64,000 nt of DNA. Source: Planococcus citri. Taxonomy: Eukaryota > Arthropoda > Insecta > Hemiptera > Pseudococcidae. The stretch is taken from the NCBI RefSeq assembly GCF_950023065.1, contig NC_088677.1, positions 23,147,230 to 23,211,229 on the forward strand, given 5' to 3'. The notes under the pieces are model-generated. The model had not been told where the DNA came from. It saw nothing but the letters and a program-made list of their open reading frames with translations, and ran no database searches. The translations under genes and the position numbers were made by a program. The first letter of the stretch is position 1; every line of letters begins with the position of its first letter. Of the stretch, positions 36,142-47,674 are shown piece by piece.

Positions 36142-37451
36142 TCATCCAGAACCAGGAAAATCATCACCGAAAAAGGGATGCTCATGGTGTAAAACTACCT
36201 TTCCAACTTCACAATAACATTCATAATTCCGAATGCGTTCTTCAATTATATCAGAAACTTTTTTCAGTTCTCTAAGATCATACGGAGATTCAACGACAAA
36301 TGATTCGATCTTCTTTCGGTACGAAATAAGCCATCCGTTGAGCTGCTTGATCTCAGGAAGTTTACACCAACCTCCTACTCCAAGTTTCGACCATATTTCT
36401 TTTTTCAAAATGTCGTGTCTTTTGTACAACCAATTTAAATATTTAACTGGATCTGACGTATTGAGCTGAACTCTGCTAGGCAAACCATTCTCAGACGGCG
36501 AAGATGCTGCAGAAAAAATTCCCTTCAGCTTGATTTGAAGCGTCGTCACTTTTTGGAGAATTTCACCAGAGATTCGCAATTGTTCATCGAGAGCAGGACC
36601 ACTGACATAAGTCTCGATCTTCGATTGGTTCTTAACAAAGGCATCGTGAAGCTGCGAAAGATGATCAAGCCATATTTCAGCTTCTACCGCATTGAGATCT
36701 TTTTTAGATTCTATTAATTCGATATGTTCGATCACTGATTTCTGTTTTTTCATCTGCGAGTCGAGAAAATCAACGATGACGCGAGGACGTTCGCTTTGAT
36801 TCAAATGTTCATTCACCAACGAACTTGTTGGCGGCGCCGGTGAAATGGTTTTCATCGCCGAAATTTCTTTCAATTTCGCTTGGATTGTACGTACTTTCTG
36901 TTGAACTATCTGCGATATTTCAACTTGCTCATCGAACGAGGCGTCTTCGACCAATGAGATGATTTCGCTCTGATTCACGATAAATTTTTCCTCATACTGG
37001 GTTAGTTGTTCGGACTGAACTTCCGCTTCTTTCGCGTTCATATCGTTTACCGGATCCAACGAATCGATCATTTTCACGTAAAATTTCTGTTTACGGACCA
37101 GCGAAGGTAAATTAGAGATAGTAGCGAGTTTATCGTTCACCTTTGTACCAGAAGACGGAGTCTGCGATATGGTATAAACCGGCGAGAAAAATCGTAGCAA
37201 TGATTTTTCCAGATGAAGCACCTTTTTTGCATGAAATCTGCAATACTGCAGTAGTTTTGTAACCACTGACTGTCGGTCAACCAGTCTTGGAGAGTTTTTG
37301 AGAATTGTTTATAAAGGAAAATGAGTCGTTGGTGAAACGTTGAAGCTTCTTCTGAACTAACCTCGTTTCCTTTTTCCAATATAGCGAGTTCCAATTTCGT
37401 GAGTTCCAAACACACTTCGTCCAATGACATTTCCTCAGGTTCAAATTCCAT
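36142..37451 (-). pseudogene. Helical-module repeat gene 4, one-base frameshift
   Basis: Layout as genes 5-9: N-terminal variant module, one KQKFY module, one KKQKS module with YVSGPALDEQLRISGEILQKV, and a C-terminal variant module (LNGWLISYRKKIESFV, then ELKKVSDIIEERI). The frame opens at 37,451 but is broken at a T homopolymer at 37,223-37,228. Six Ts are present where gene 8 has seven, which shifts the frame after ADFMQK. The remaining about 360 residues continue open in the other frame to 36,142. Everything else is intact, so either this is a very recent pseudogene or a homopolymer error in the assembly. Its tail after the last module differs from the other copies. Confidence 0.8.
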
Positions 37452-39667
37452 TGTTTAAATTCTAGGATCTCGTTGGCTCGGGAAACTCCGTTGAAGAATT
37501 CGAAAATCACACAAGACAGGTTTGGTAGTAAAACGACGAATAATAAAACTTGATGGTTTTTTCAGTGTTCAGTTCAACGATACAAAATATCTTGAAATTT
37601 CAACTCCTACGTTAGGAATGTCGCAATTTTCAAACAAAACACGCGATAGGGAATAACATAACACAGCACGACAGCAGGAACCAAAACAATACTTATTAAA
37701 ATGACAGTTGGTCTCGATTCGAACAGAGAGAACCGATGAGACCCGAAACAATGAAAAAGAAAATGCGATACCAATCTTGAATAAATATGGCAAACGGTTT
37801 AGCTGAGAGGAAAATAATAGCTAATAGCAGAATAAATCTTTCAGAGCTCAGGTATCCGTCTATCCGAGTTCCCCTCCTTTTTCTTTCCACACAAATGCCT
37901 CACTCTTATCATCTTTCTGCCAAGTGTCAACAAAATAGCCCAATTCTAAAACTGAAGGCGGTCTCAATAGACTTACCTATCAGGTTTCGAAATATGTATT
38001 TTGAATTAGAAATTTCACTCAGTCTGATGCTCTGATACCTCACTACGATAATACCATTTCTTACTTGTCTTGAAGAGACACACGAGACTTTACCTTCAAA
38101 ACCATTAAAATTACTTTCAAATATTGAGGAATTTATGAAAAAATGATCTTTTTTTAAAAAAAGAAATGCTCATAACTTATACAGTTTTGAATATAAGTAA
38201 ATAGCAATAGTTACCCAGTAGTTCTTCTCATTTTAGGAATATCACCGGATACCTTCTGATTTTCGAATCATTTTTGGACCACTCGAACTCGATCATGCTT
38301 CATGTAAATCTGAAATACACAAAAAAAACACGAATCGATCAAACCAGGTCGCACCTCAAATCGGTAGGTAATTATGGCAAGACAAGTAATTAGGTAATAG
38401 GCAAATGATTATTTTTACATTTTTACGAGATAGGAAAAAAACAAAGGGTAAGATCGCTAAATCCGTATACTCTCACTCTCGTAAGTTCGACAGAAGTACA
38501 AAACTTTCCCATAAAAGGTCAATTTTGATGTAAAAATAATAAGTATTTAAAATTCCCCCTTCAACCAGAACCAGAGCAATATGACCGTACATGCTAAAAA
38601 TCGAATAATCGATTCGATTTTTCACGATTTTTTTGAAAATTCAAAATTACCTAACCATTTTCGGCGATTTATGCTAAAAAAATTTTTTTTTAAATACTCA
38701 TTTATTCAGTACATATAATATGTAGGTACATAGGTCTAGGTATGTATAACATGAATTTGTCCTAAATATAATATATCAAACCCTTCTAACCGAATTTTAC
38801 CATTTCTGGTCATTCTGGACCAGAAGCTTCCAGCGTGATTTTTGATTCCTCCAGAATTTAAAAATTTTTATTCGTAAGAACCTTCTTGTAATCCGAAACC
38901 AATACCCCCGTCTCCAATCTGAATTTCGTCATTTCGAGCCATTTTAGATATTCCAGAGTGGTTTTTGATTTCTTCAGAAAGCGAGGAAATTAACTTGTGC
39001 GTTTTTTAATCAGAATATTTTTCAATAATTAACATAGGAATACCTACCAGTTACTTTTCGACGTGGTTTTGAGAAGAAATTAGAAACGATCGTTCATGAG
39101 AATTTGACTCATTTGTTCAGAAATTGATCTAACAAGTGGGAAATGGAAAGTAGCAACGAAGAATTTTTTCCACAAAATTCTACAACATTTAACTCCAAAA
39201 TTTTAAAGTCGTAGATTACATTTTAATGGGTTTTTAGGAGAAAAAATCAGAATACCTATCTACATATATGAATGCCTTGAAAATACGAAGTACGTACAAG
39301 TAGATATAGAAAGCAAGTGCCCAATGTACGTGAAACAATTGTTCTTTTTAAGGAGCCTCTTAGTTTGAAATTTCTTTCTTTTTTTAACAAGAAAATAAGT
39401 AGAGTAAAATACTCGTATAATTCACGTAAGAAATTATTTGCATACCTATCAGATACGAATTGTAAAAATAAATACATTTAATTAAACACTACATATCAAC
39501 GATTTGATAATCTCCAATGCGATAAAATGCTTAGTCCAGGAAACTACAATAAATTATAAAAAGTAATACAATAAGCCATAAGGTCGACTAATATCAAGTA
39601 AACCAATATCTCAGGTCACTTCACACTTCATTCTATCTATACCTACATTGGAAGTGGAACATTCAAG
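37452..39667. repeat. Spacer between array genes 4 and 5
   Basis: 37,452-37,560 is the shared start-proximal block of gene 4. TATCCGAGTTCCCCTCC (37,861-37,877) and CTCTTATCATC match the distal block upstream of other copies. 38,040-38,400 matches 53,090-53,460 and 57,830-58,150 (CAAACCAGGTCGCACCTCAA). 38,790-39,030 is one arm of the palindromic dispersed repeat. 39,055-39,667 is the 3-prime flank shared with genes 4, 6, 7 and 8. No independent gene. Confidence 0.55.
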
Positions 39668-40975
39668 TCAGTCTTCCAGTTCAGGACATCTACCGGACCA
39701 TTCTTTATGCACATGGAATGCACCTTTATATATATTACAATGTTTTTCATATTTACAAATGAGTCCTTCAACTGTATCAGAAATTGTTTTCAGTTTGCTG
39801 AGATCATACGGAGATTCAACGACAAATGGTTCGATCTTCTTTCGGTATGAAATGAGCCACTCGTTAAGCTGCTTGATCACAAGAAGATTACACAAACCTC
39901 CTACTGTAAGTTTCGACCATATTTCTTTTTTCAAAACGTCGTGCCTTTTGTACAACCAATTCAAATATGTAACTGGATCTGACGTATAGAGCTGAATTCC
40001 GCTGAGCAAACGATTCTCAGGCGGTGAAGATGCTGCAGAAAAGATACCTTTCAGCTTGATTTGAAGGGTCATCACTTTTTGGAGAATATCACCAGAGATT
40101 CGTAACTGTTCATCGAGAGCAGGGCCTCTGACATAGGTCTCGATCTTCGATTGATTTTTAACAAACGCGTCGTGAAGCTGCGAAAGATGACTATGCAATG
40201 TTTCAGCTTCTATCACATTAAGATCTTTTTTCGATTCTATCAATTCGATCTGCTCGATCAGAAGTTTCTGTTTTCTCAACAGCGAGTCGAGAAAATCAAC
40301 GATGACGCGAGGACGTTCGGTTTGATTGAAATGTTCATTCACCAACGAACTTGTTGGTGGCGCCGGTGAAATGGTTTTCATCGCCGAGATTTCTTTCAAT
40401 TTCACTTGGATTGAACGCACTTTTTGTTGAACTTTTTGTGAGATTTCAACTTGATCATCAGACAAGACGTCTTCAATTAATGTGATGATTTCGCTCTGAT
40501 TCACGATGAATTTTTCCTCATACTGGTTCAACTGTCCGGACTGAACTTCCGCTTCTTTTAAGTTCATATCGTCTGCCGGCTCTAACGAATCGATCATTTT
40601 TATGTAAAATTTCTGTTTACGGATCAGCGAAGGTAAACCAGAGATAGTAGCATGTTTATCGTTCACCTTTGTATCAGATGCTGTCTGCGATATTGTATAA
40701 ACCGGCGAGAAAAATCGTAGCAATGTTTTTTCCAGATGAAGCACCTGTTTTTGCATGAAATCTACAATAATGCAGTATTTGTTTGAGAGACCAGAGTAGT
40801 ACAACCTACTTAGACGAGCTTTTGAGAACTGTGTATCGAGGAAAACGAGACGATCGTGAAACGTTGAAGCTTCTTCTGAACTGATCTCATTTCCCTTTTC
40901 CAGTATAGCGAGTTCCATTTTCGTGACTTCTATACACACTTGGTCCAATTCCAATGACATTTCCTCAGGTTCCAT
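39668..40975 (-). CDS. Helical-module repeat protein, array gene 5 (435 aa)
   Basis: Intact member of the unknown family. N-terminal variant module at about residues 12-95 (KMELAILEKGNEISSEEAST, then DFMQKQVLHLEKTLLRFF), a KQKFY module at about 118-198, a RKQKLLIEQIELIES module at about 232-312, and a C-terminal variant module at about 340-408 (WLISYRKKIEPFVVESPYDL). All four share the same helical pattern, so the protein is one unit repeated four times. Intronless, with no signal peptide or membrane helix. The duplicated unit around it is bracketed by inverted repeat copies (38,790-39,030 and 41,610-41,880). The start sits just inside the shared upstream block, 3 bp after a conserved AAACA. 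Confidence 0.88.
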   Translation of the reverse strand: MEPEEMSLELDQVCIEVTKMELAILEKGNEISSEEASTFHDRLVFLDTQFSKARLSRLYYSGLSNKYCIIVDFMQKQVLHLEKTLLRFFSPVYTISQTASDTKVNDKHATISGLPSLIRKQKFYIKMIDSLEPADDMNLKEAEVQSGQLNQYEEKFIVNQSEIITLIEDVLSDDQVEISQKVQQKVRSIQVKLKEISAMKTISPAPPTSSLVNEHFNQTERPRVIVDFLDSLLRKQKLLIEQIELIESKKDLNVIEAETLHSHLSQLHDAFVKNQSKIETYVRGPALDEQLRISGDILQKVMTLQIKLKGIFSAASSPPENRLLSGIQLYTSDPVTYLNWLYKRHDVLKKEIWSKLTVGGLCNLLVIKQLNEWLISYRKKIEPFVVESPYDLSKLKTISDTVEGLICKYEKHCNIYKGAFHVHKEWSGRCPELED

Positions 40976-41162
40976 TGTTTAAATTCGAGGGACTCGTTGG
41001 CTCGGAGAACTCCGTCGAAAAATTCGAAAATCACACGAAGCAGGTTTCGTGTAGTCAAACAACGAGTAGGTATTATTAAAACTGTTGTTTTGTTCAGTTC
41101 AACTGGATACAAAATATGTTGACTTTTCAACACAAACGTATTAACGTAGCAATTAGCAATGG

Positions 41163-41386
41163 TATTTTATCCTACTAGTAAAATAAAGTGATTTTTGACG
41201 ATTTTTGAGGTTTATTTCCCGAGCAAAGCGAGGGAAGTAATTAAAAATCGCCGAAAATCACTTTATTTGACTAGTTGAATAACATATTTTATCCAAACGT
41301 GTGAAGAAAACGCGCATTTGATCACTCGAGCGACTAGCGAGAGTGAATAAAGTAGTGTTTTATTCTACTAGTAGGATAAAAAAATA
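41163..41386. mobile_element. MITE with CTACTAGTAG termini and nested hairpin
   Basis: Inverted termini TTTTATCCTACTAGTA (41,166-41,181) and the complement ending at about 41,381. Inside is a second hairpin (about 41,190-41,262) whose stems read GTGATTTT..CGATTTTT, with a loop containing CCCGAGCAAAGCGAGGGAAG. The total is about 225 bp and non-coding. Confidence 0.65.
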
Positions 41387-42974
41387 CACGCAACATCTAC
41401 ATCAAATTCACTACTCAAAAATTAATAATTTAGAAGCCAACAATTTTTTTTCTTCATTCAAAGACATGCATCAAACGACTCTTTTTGCTGATATATGTAC
41501 GATTTTCTCATTTTTGTTTAAAATACGTTTGCACTTTGCAAATACTAATTGCAATTACTCAAATTTGAATCAATTAGCTTCAAATTTGAGTAATTGAAAA
41601 AATTTGTAGTTGCGCTGGAAGGTCTGGAATATTAACCGGGAATGGTGAAATTGAGTTCGAAGGAGTTGATATTTTTTTCCAGGCAAATTTTTATCATTTT
41701 AACTGAATAACCACTAATGATAATTTTTTGAAAAAAGGATCTTTGGATAATAAATTTCAAGTTATTTAACCGAAAATTGGAATTTAAAAAAAAATTATAA
41801 AAACCTAGGCAATTTTTTGCATTTTTTTTTTCATGCGAATAAAAACGATTTTCTCAAATTGAATTGAGTTTAATATTAATAAGAAGAAATATTCACGAGA
41901 TGCTGATAAAAAATAAAATATCTGAACCTGAAAATTCTCTGCAGCCTGCACACACAATATATGAAGCTATCAATAATCCATACCTGAGTACCTTTAAGTA
42001 AGATCCACATGTTTGTAACGAGAGAAAGATAATCAGAAGTTTCACGAGTTGGAATTTGGAAATACTTGTGTAATTCAGAATAGGTAGTGAATTTTTTGAC
42101 ATAGCTTCCACAATGCTCTGGATCATTTTAGAGAAATTTAGGCACAGAAATTAAGTTCTCATCCACTGCATTTTAAAACGTTTTCTTGCTTTGAAGGCTT
42201 CCATATACTCAAAGATCAACACATGTTTGGGAGATCGAAGTAGGTTTTACCGTTTTACACAGTTCGATAATACATCTACATAGTACCTCTATCTATCCAA
42301 CTATTTCGTCATTCGTTCAAGGCTCAAGAGTAGAAAAATATCATTTTCGTATGTTTCGACGTGGTCTTGAGAAGAAATTAGAAACAATGGTTCATGTGAA
42401 AAACTCGACTCATTTGTACAAAAATCTACAAGTATTATAACAAGTGGAAAATGGAAAGTAGTAACGAAAAAATTTTTTCCACAAAATTTTACAGCATTGA
42501 ACTCCAAAATTTCGAAGTCGTAGAATACATTTCAACGAGTTTTTAGAAAAAAAAATCAAAATACATGGATGCCTTGAAAATACGAAGTACGTACAAGTAT
42601 AGGTATATGTAGAAAGGTGCCCAATAAGGTACGTGAAACAATCGTTTTTTAAATAAAGAATCACCTTAGTTTTAAATTTATTTTTTTAGCAATGAAAACA
42701 AGTTGAGCAAAATATTCGTATAATAAATTTATGTAAGAAATTATATGCATATTGACTAAATACAAATTTTAAAAATAATCAATGCATCTAATTTAACATA
42801 ATTAAAGATTTTTTTGAGTAATATAAAATGAAATAAAAAAATTGGAGAATAACATTACTTCCAATATAAAAAAATGCTTAGTTTACAAACCAATCATGAA
42901 AAAAGATACAATAAGATCAACAAACTAAACCAATTTCGCTAATACCTAAATTTATTGGAAGTTGAACATGCGAG
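41387..42974. repeat. Spacer between array genes 5 and 6
   Basis: Contains an 18-bp-stem hairpin at 41,552-41,596 (CAATTACTCAAATTTGAA and its complement), the right arm of the dispersed palindromic repeat (41,610-41,880), and from about 42,150 the shared 3-prime flank of the array unit. No gene. Confidence 0.5.
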
Positions 42975-44270
42975 TCAGTCTTCCAGAATAGGAATCGTAC
43001 AGCTCCATGAGTCATGCCAATGGTAGCGTGCAACTCCCATTTGTTTATTACAATGATCTTCATATTTACAAATGACTTCTTCAACTGCATCAGAAACTTT
43101 TTTCAGTTCCCTGAGATCGTACGAAGATTCAGCGACAAATGGTTCGATCTTCTTTCGGTATGAAATGAGACACTCGTTGAGTTGCTTGATCTCAGGAAGT
43201 CTACACCTATGTGTTTTTTTAACTATCGACCATAACTCTCTTTTCAAAATGTCGTGTATTTGGTACAACTCAGAAACTTTGAGCTGAACTCCGTCGGACA
43301 AACCATTCTCAGGCGGTGAAGCCTCTGCAGAAAAAATCTCCTTCAGCTTGATTTGAAGGGTCATCACTTTTTGGAGAATATCGCCAGAGATTCTCAACTG
43401 TTCATCAAGAGCAGGACCGCTGACATAAGTTTCGATCTTCGATTGATTTTTAACAAACGCGTCGTGAAGCTGCGAAAGATGACTATGCAATGTTTCAGCT
43501 TCTACCGCATTGAGATCTTTTTTCGATTCTATTAATTCGATCTGCTCGATCACAGATTTCTGTTTTTTCAACTGCGAGTCGAGAAAATCAACGATGACGC
43601 GAGGACGTTCGGTTTGATTGAACTGCTCATTCACTAACGAACTCGTTGGCGGCGCCGGTGAGATAGTTTTCATCGCCGTAATTTCTTTCAGTTTTGCTTG
43701 AATTTTACGTACATTTTGTTGAACTTCCTGCGAGATTTCAACTTGCGCATCGAATGAGGCGTCTTCCACCAATGTGATGATTTCGCTCTGATTCACGATG
43801 AATTTTTCCTCATATTGGCTCAGTTGTTCGGACTGAACTTCCGCTTCTTTTGAGTTCATATCGTTTGCCGGGTCCAACGAATCGATCATTTTCACGTAAA
43901 ATTTCTGTTTACTGATCAGCGAAGGTAAATCAGAGATAATAGCGAGTTTATCGTTCACCTTTGTATCAGAAGATGGAGTCTGCGATATTGTATAAACCGG
44001 CGAGAAAAATCGTAGCAATGATTTTTCCAGATGAAGCACTTTTTTTTGTATGAAATCTGCAATAGTGCAAAAGTTTTGTAACCTGTTACTGCCGGTCAAC
44101 CAATTTTGGAGAGTTTTTGAGAATTGTTCATAAAGGAAAATCAGGCGATCGTGAAACGTTGAAGCTTCTTCTAAACTCACCTCATTCCTTTTTTCCAATA
44201 TAGCGAGTTCCAATTTCGTGAGTTCCAAACACACTTCGTCCAATGACAAATCCCCAGGTTTAAATTCCAT
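42975..44270 (-). CDS. Helical-module repeat protein, array gene 6 (431 aa)
   Basis: Intact member of the unknown family. N-terminal variant module about 10-95 (TKLELAILEKRNEVSLEEAS, then FCTIADFIQKKVLHLEKSLL), KQKFY module about 118-198, KKQKSVIEQIELIESKKDLN module about 232-312, C-terminal module about 335-405, and a tail rich in Trp, His and Cys (RYHWHDSWSCTIPILED) shared with genes 7 and 8. Gene 6 is very close to gene 4, and its readable frame through the position of the gene 4 lesion supports calling that lesion a frameshift. Intronless, no targeting signal seen. Confidence 0.88.
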   Translation of the reverse strand: MEFKPGDLSLDEVCLELTKLELAILEKRNEVSLEEASTFHDRLIFLYEQFSKTLQNWLTGSNRLQNFCTIADFIQKKVLHLEKSLLRFFSPVYTISQTPSSDTKVNDKLAIISDLPSLISKQKFYVKMIDSLDPANDMNSKEAEVQSEQLSQYEEKFIVNQSEIITLVEDASFDAQVEISQEVQQNVRKIQAKLKEITAMKTISPAPPTSSLVNEQFNQTERPRVIVDFLDSQLKKQKSVIEQIELIESKKDLNAVEAETLHSHLSQLHDAFVKNQSKIETYVSGPALDEQLRISGDILQKVMTLQIKLKEIFSAEASPPENGLSDGVQLKVSELYQIHDILKRELWSIVKKTHRCRLPEIKQLNECLISYRKKIEPFVAESSYDLRELKKVSDAVEEVICKYEDHCNKQMGVARYHWHDSWSCTIPILED

Positions 44271-45496
44271 TGTTTAAATTCTAGGAACTCGTTGGCAAAC
44301 TCCGTCGAAGAATTCGAAAATCACACAAGACAGGTTTGGTAGTAAGACGACGAATAATAAAACTAGGTTTGTTCACTGTTCAAGTTCAACGATACAAAAT
44401 ATCTTGAAATTTCAACACCAACGTTAATGTTGCAATTTTCAAACAAACACGCAATAGGGTATAACACAGCACGACAGCAGGAACCAAAACATTAAACAAT
44501 ATTAAAATGACAGTTGGTTTCGATTCGAACAGAGAACCGACGAGACGAACCGAAACAAAGAAAAAGAAAATACGATACGATACGATACCGATCTTGAATA
44601 AATATGGCAAATACACAATGAAGTTTGAACTAGAACAAGTTTTGATTTTGAAGTTTTTTGAACGAGAAAGGCTGTAGTAAACCTGTAACCCTCAGTAAAT
44701 CACTACACCTAGACCTACCTATTAGGGAAAAGAAGATATAATTATTCCTAATCCTAACGATTTTTTTTAACGATGAGTGTCTACGCGGTCTACGTTATAC
44801 TTGTTGAAAAGTGAAAATTTTCTTTCATAAATTGACATTTGAATTTGACACATACAAATTATTGGTACTTCGAAAAGTTCCGAAAGTTTGAAATAGGAAA
44901 TTTTATCACCTTTAATTTTATTTCTTATAAAATTTTATAAAAATCAAAAATCCACTCTTTTTGATATTGTATATTGTGATTATTGATTTTGAAATTTGAA
45001 TTTAAATTTAAAATCAACAAAATTTGCTAGTGATAGTGAACGACGGATTTGAACTGGAATTTGGTAAATTTAAAAAATAAAAACTGACAGAATGGGGAAA
45101 CTAAGCTTTGATTTGTGTTCATCAGTTCAAAGTGTCCTACGCTTGATTTTTTTGTAGCAGGCGAATCAAAGGGTAACTTTTCTCATTCAATTATTGTCTT
45201 CTCGCCAAATTTGCTTATTGCAAATGTAGGTAACACTAGGGTATAATGAATTGAAACTTTTATTACGGATATAAACATACAAAATTGAATACGATACATG
45301 CGGTATAGGTACCTACTTAATTGACACTTCGTAAGTTATTATCTATACGATATAAAATATAAAACAGATAAATGATAAAAACATAATATAGGTAATAGAA
45401 AATACTTCGTTTCACAGGTTACACTTACATAGATATGTTTAAGTCATCGAGATAATAAGTACGCGAAGCAAATAGAAGAAAAAATGTCTACTCCTC
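44271..45496. other. Gene 6 upstream DNA and 3-prime region of the 725-aa gene
   Basis: 44,271-44,400 is the shared start-proximal block. 44,640-45,250 is AT-rich with no coding signal. TTTATT at 45,258-45,263 is an AATAAA on the minus strand about 235 bp after the stop of the 725-residue gene, a plausible polyadenylation signal. Confidence 0.45.
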
Positions 45497-47674
45497 TTAA
45501 AAGCTTTCTTTGATTCTCGCCTTGAATTCTTCATACACCTCAGATGGGACCGGTTTCACATCGTAAAACCAACCTAATAACTCTGGCAAATACTCGTATT
45601 CGTCATAATCTAAAAGATGTGAAAACATAGCGAATTCATTCAAATCCAACCTCTCCAATCTATTCAATTTATATTTAGTCGTTTCTTCGGCACTGGGGAA
45701 AATCCAATTCAAAAAATCACCAAGTCGATGCAGCAAATCGTCATTAAACTCGGAGTCATTGCAATAATTCTGGTTCACTTCGTCGATTACATCGTGGAAT
45801 ATTTTATCGATAGAAAAACTTTTCTTAAATTTCAGTAAGGCTTCTCCGTCACCCAAACACCACGTCATTAATTTACTGAAACAATTTATCTCGAAATAAT
45901 GCCAACAAAATTCGCGTTTTTGTAATTTCGATTTGCAAGCTTGAGAAAAACGTCGCTTTTCCACTGCGAGCTCTTCAGGAGTAAGAACCTGTTGGACAAT
46001 TTTCATCATCGCATCGATCTTCTCCTCTTCGTTCCAATCAGTATAATGCTTGCAACTAGTGAAAAGGGAGGAAAGCAGTTGTTTCTTCAGATTCGAGGCC
46101 GACGTCGGATCATCGTGGAAGGTCTCATCGATCAATTTACTCATTTCACTCCAATTATCGGCATCGAAAAAAAAGTTACTTCTTTTTAGAGATTTCGACT
46201 GCAGTACTCGCTTCGTGAATTCTTGAGCAGCTTTTACGTCGATCGAATAAACTTCTAATTGGGACTTGAACTTTTCTATACCATTTATGCGATGAAGGTT
46301 TTTTGCACAATGTTCGCTCATTGTGGGTGAATCCGTAATATTTTTTTTATAAAGCAATCGATCTTTCAAGCTTGGTAAACATAAGTAGATTACATCAGTC
46401 ATCAAACGAGGATCGTAAATGTTCATCCCGAATGCGATTGCATTGTTCAGCATCAACTGTCTTCGAGTATCCGCGTTTACCAGCGATAAAAACTTATACA
46501 AAAACTTCAGAGCGTATTCTTTCTTCGCATACTTTGACGCTGCTTCGTGTACAGTGAGACCATCTTCCTCAAAATCCGAATAATCGGCTATTGGCATTAA
46601 ATCGCCAAACTGAGATGGTGAAAAAATCACATTCACTAGGTGCTTAGCTGCATACGTCTTCAACTGGATGGCAGCCGTATCCCATAAGTCTATGAGCATC
46701 TGCATATCTTTATCGAACCCGATTCTAGCTTGGAATATTTTTTCCACTACTCTGGCAAATTGTTTGGCAGTCATCGCATTTTTCGAATATTTCCATGCCC
46801 AACATACAAGCGAAGGTGATTTCACTAAGAGCCAAAAATTTATTATAATCTCATCGGGTACCGTCGATAACAGATGAAGTTGCTCAGCCGACGTCATCAT
46901 GGAGAATAATTGATTTTGGCCAAAATATATATGACCATCACGAGTGCCGAAACGACTGATTTTATGTTTAGCAACTGAAATTCGTTCTTCATTGTTCAAA
47001 CGATTCCAAAAATACTTGAACGCGCGCTCACCATCGCACCGATTAGCCATTGCGGCATCAATGGAACCGGAAATTCCAGCGAAGAGGACGTGCAATTTAT
47101 TTTTCAACGAAAAGATCCAATAAGCGATTAAAGAGTCACGATTCAGGTTCATTTTTTTGATAGAATACTTAGGAAGTGAACTTAAATCGAACGCCTTGAT
47201 TTCGTCTTCTAAGCAATATGCACACATGATGGCGAATTTTTGCGTTTCATTCAGTTCGCAAGAAGATAACATCTTGTTAGCAGTCTGTTTATAATCGATC
47301 TCGCCGCTTGGAAGCCAAACGCAACAATTCGGGTTAATAGATATATTGCAATATTCCAAGTTGACAGATGAAAAGTCACCGGATTGAAAATGTTTTATCC
47401 ATACACCCAATACTTTAGCAACCTTAGCCGTCGCTTTCGTAAGTATTTTTTCAATAGTTCGAGGAGTTTTCAATGATTCTACGCCTTTACGCAATCGCAA
47501 ATCACAATCCAAAGTGTTATATCCGTAAAAGAAAACCTTCTTCTTTTGTGAATAGTGCTCATACAGCATTGGCAGAACTACTTGAATGGATGCTAACTGT
47601 TGTAAGCTTGGTAGCGGAATGTGAGAGAAGAAACTATCTTCCTGCATCGGTTCGGATGAGTTGCTTGCATTCAT
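45497..47674 (-). CDS. Uncharacterised intronless 725-aa protein
   Basis: The longest open frame in the window, and I do not recognise its family. It looks fully helical and is rich in Lys, Leu, Phe and Trp, with repeated short helical pairs, for example LNETQKFAIMCAYCLEDEIK (about 155-175), MTSAEQLHLLSTVPDEIIIN (about 270-290), LVNADTRRQLMLNNAIAFGM (about 405-425) and a C-terminal FKARIKESF. The architecture suggests a helical solenoid (HEAT/ankyrin-like spacing), but no defining motif is visible. There is no signal peptide or membrane segment, and no zinc or nucleotide-binding motif. The start is ATG at 47,672-47,674, preceded by AAA. It shares no module with the surrounding array genes, yet lies between array genes 6 and 7 on the same strand. 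It could be a bystander carried by the duplications or a functional partner. Confidence 0.85.
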   Translation of the reverse strand: MNASNSSEPMQEDSFFSHIPLPSLQQLASIQVVLPMLYEHYSQKKKVFFYGYNTLDCDLRLRKGVESLKTPRTIEKILTKATAKVAKVLGVWIKHFQSGDFSSVNLEYCNISINPNCCVWLPSGEIDYKQTANKMLSSCELNETQKFAIMCAYCLEDEIKAFDLSSLPKYSIKKMNLNRDSLIAYWIFSLKNKLHVLFAGISGSIDAAMANRCDGERAFKYFWNRLNNEERISVAKHKISRFGTRDGHIYFGQNQLFSMMTSAEQLHLLSTVPDEIIINFWLLVKSPSLVCWAWKYSKNAMTAKQFARVVEKIFQARIGFDKDMQMLIDLWDTAAIQLKTYAAKHLVNVIFSPSQFGDLMPIADYSDFEEDGLTVHEAASKYAKKEYALKFLYKFLSLVNADTRRQLMLNNAIAFGMNIYDPRLMTDVIYLCLPSLKDRLLYKKNITDSPTMSEHCAKNLHRINGIEKFKSQLEVYSIDVKAAQEFTKRVLQSKSLKRSNFFFDADNWSEMSKLIDETFHDDPTSASNLKKQLLSSLFTSCKHYTDWNEEEKIDAMMKIVQQVLTPEELAVEKRRFSQACKSKLQKREFCWHYFEINCFSKLMTWCLGDGEALLKFKKSFSIDKIFHDVIDEVNQNYCNDSEFNDDLLHRLGDFLNWIFPSAEETTKYKLNRLERLDLNEFAMFSHLLDYDEYEYLPELLGWFYDVKPVPSEVYEEFKARIKESF

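Noticed and set aside
45497..47674. The 725-residue gene as another member of the module array
   Set aside because: It has none of the KQKFY, NQSEI or ISGEILQKV patterns and a different size and composition.
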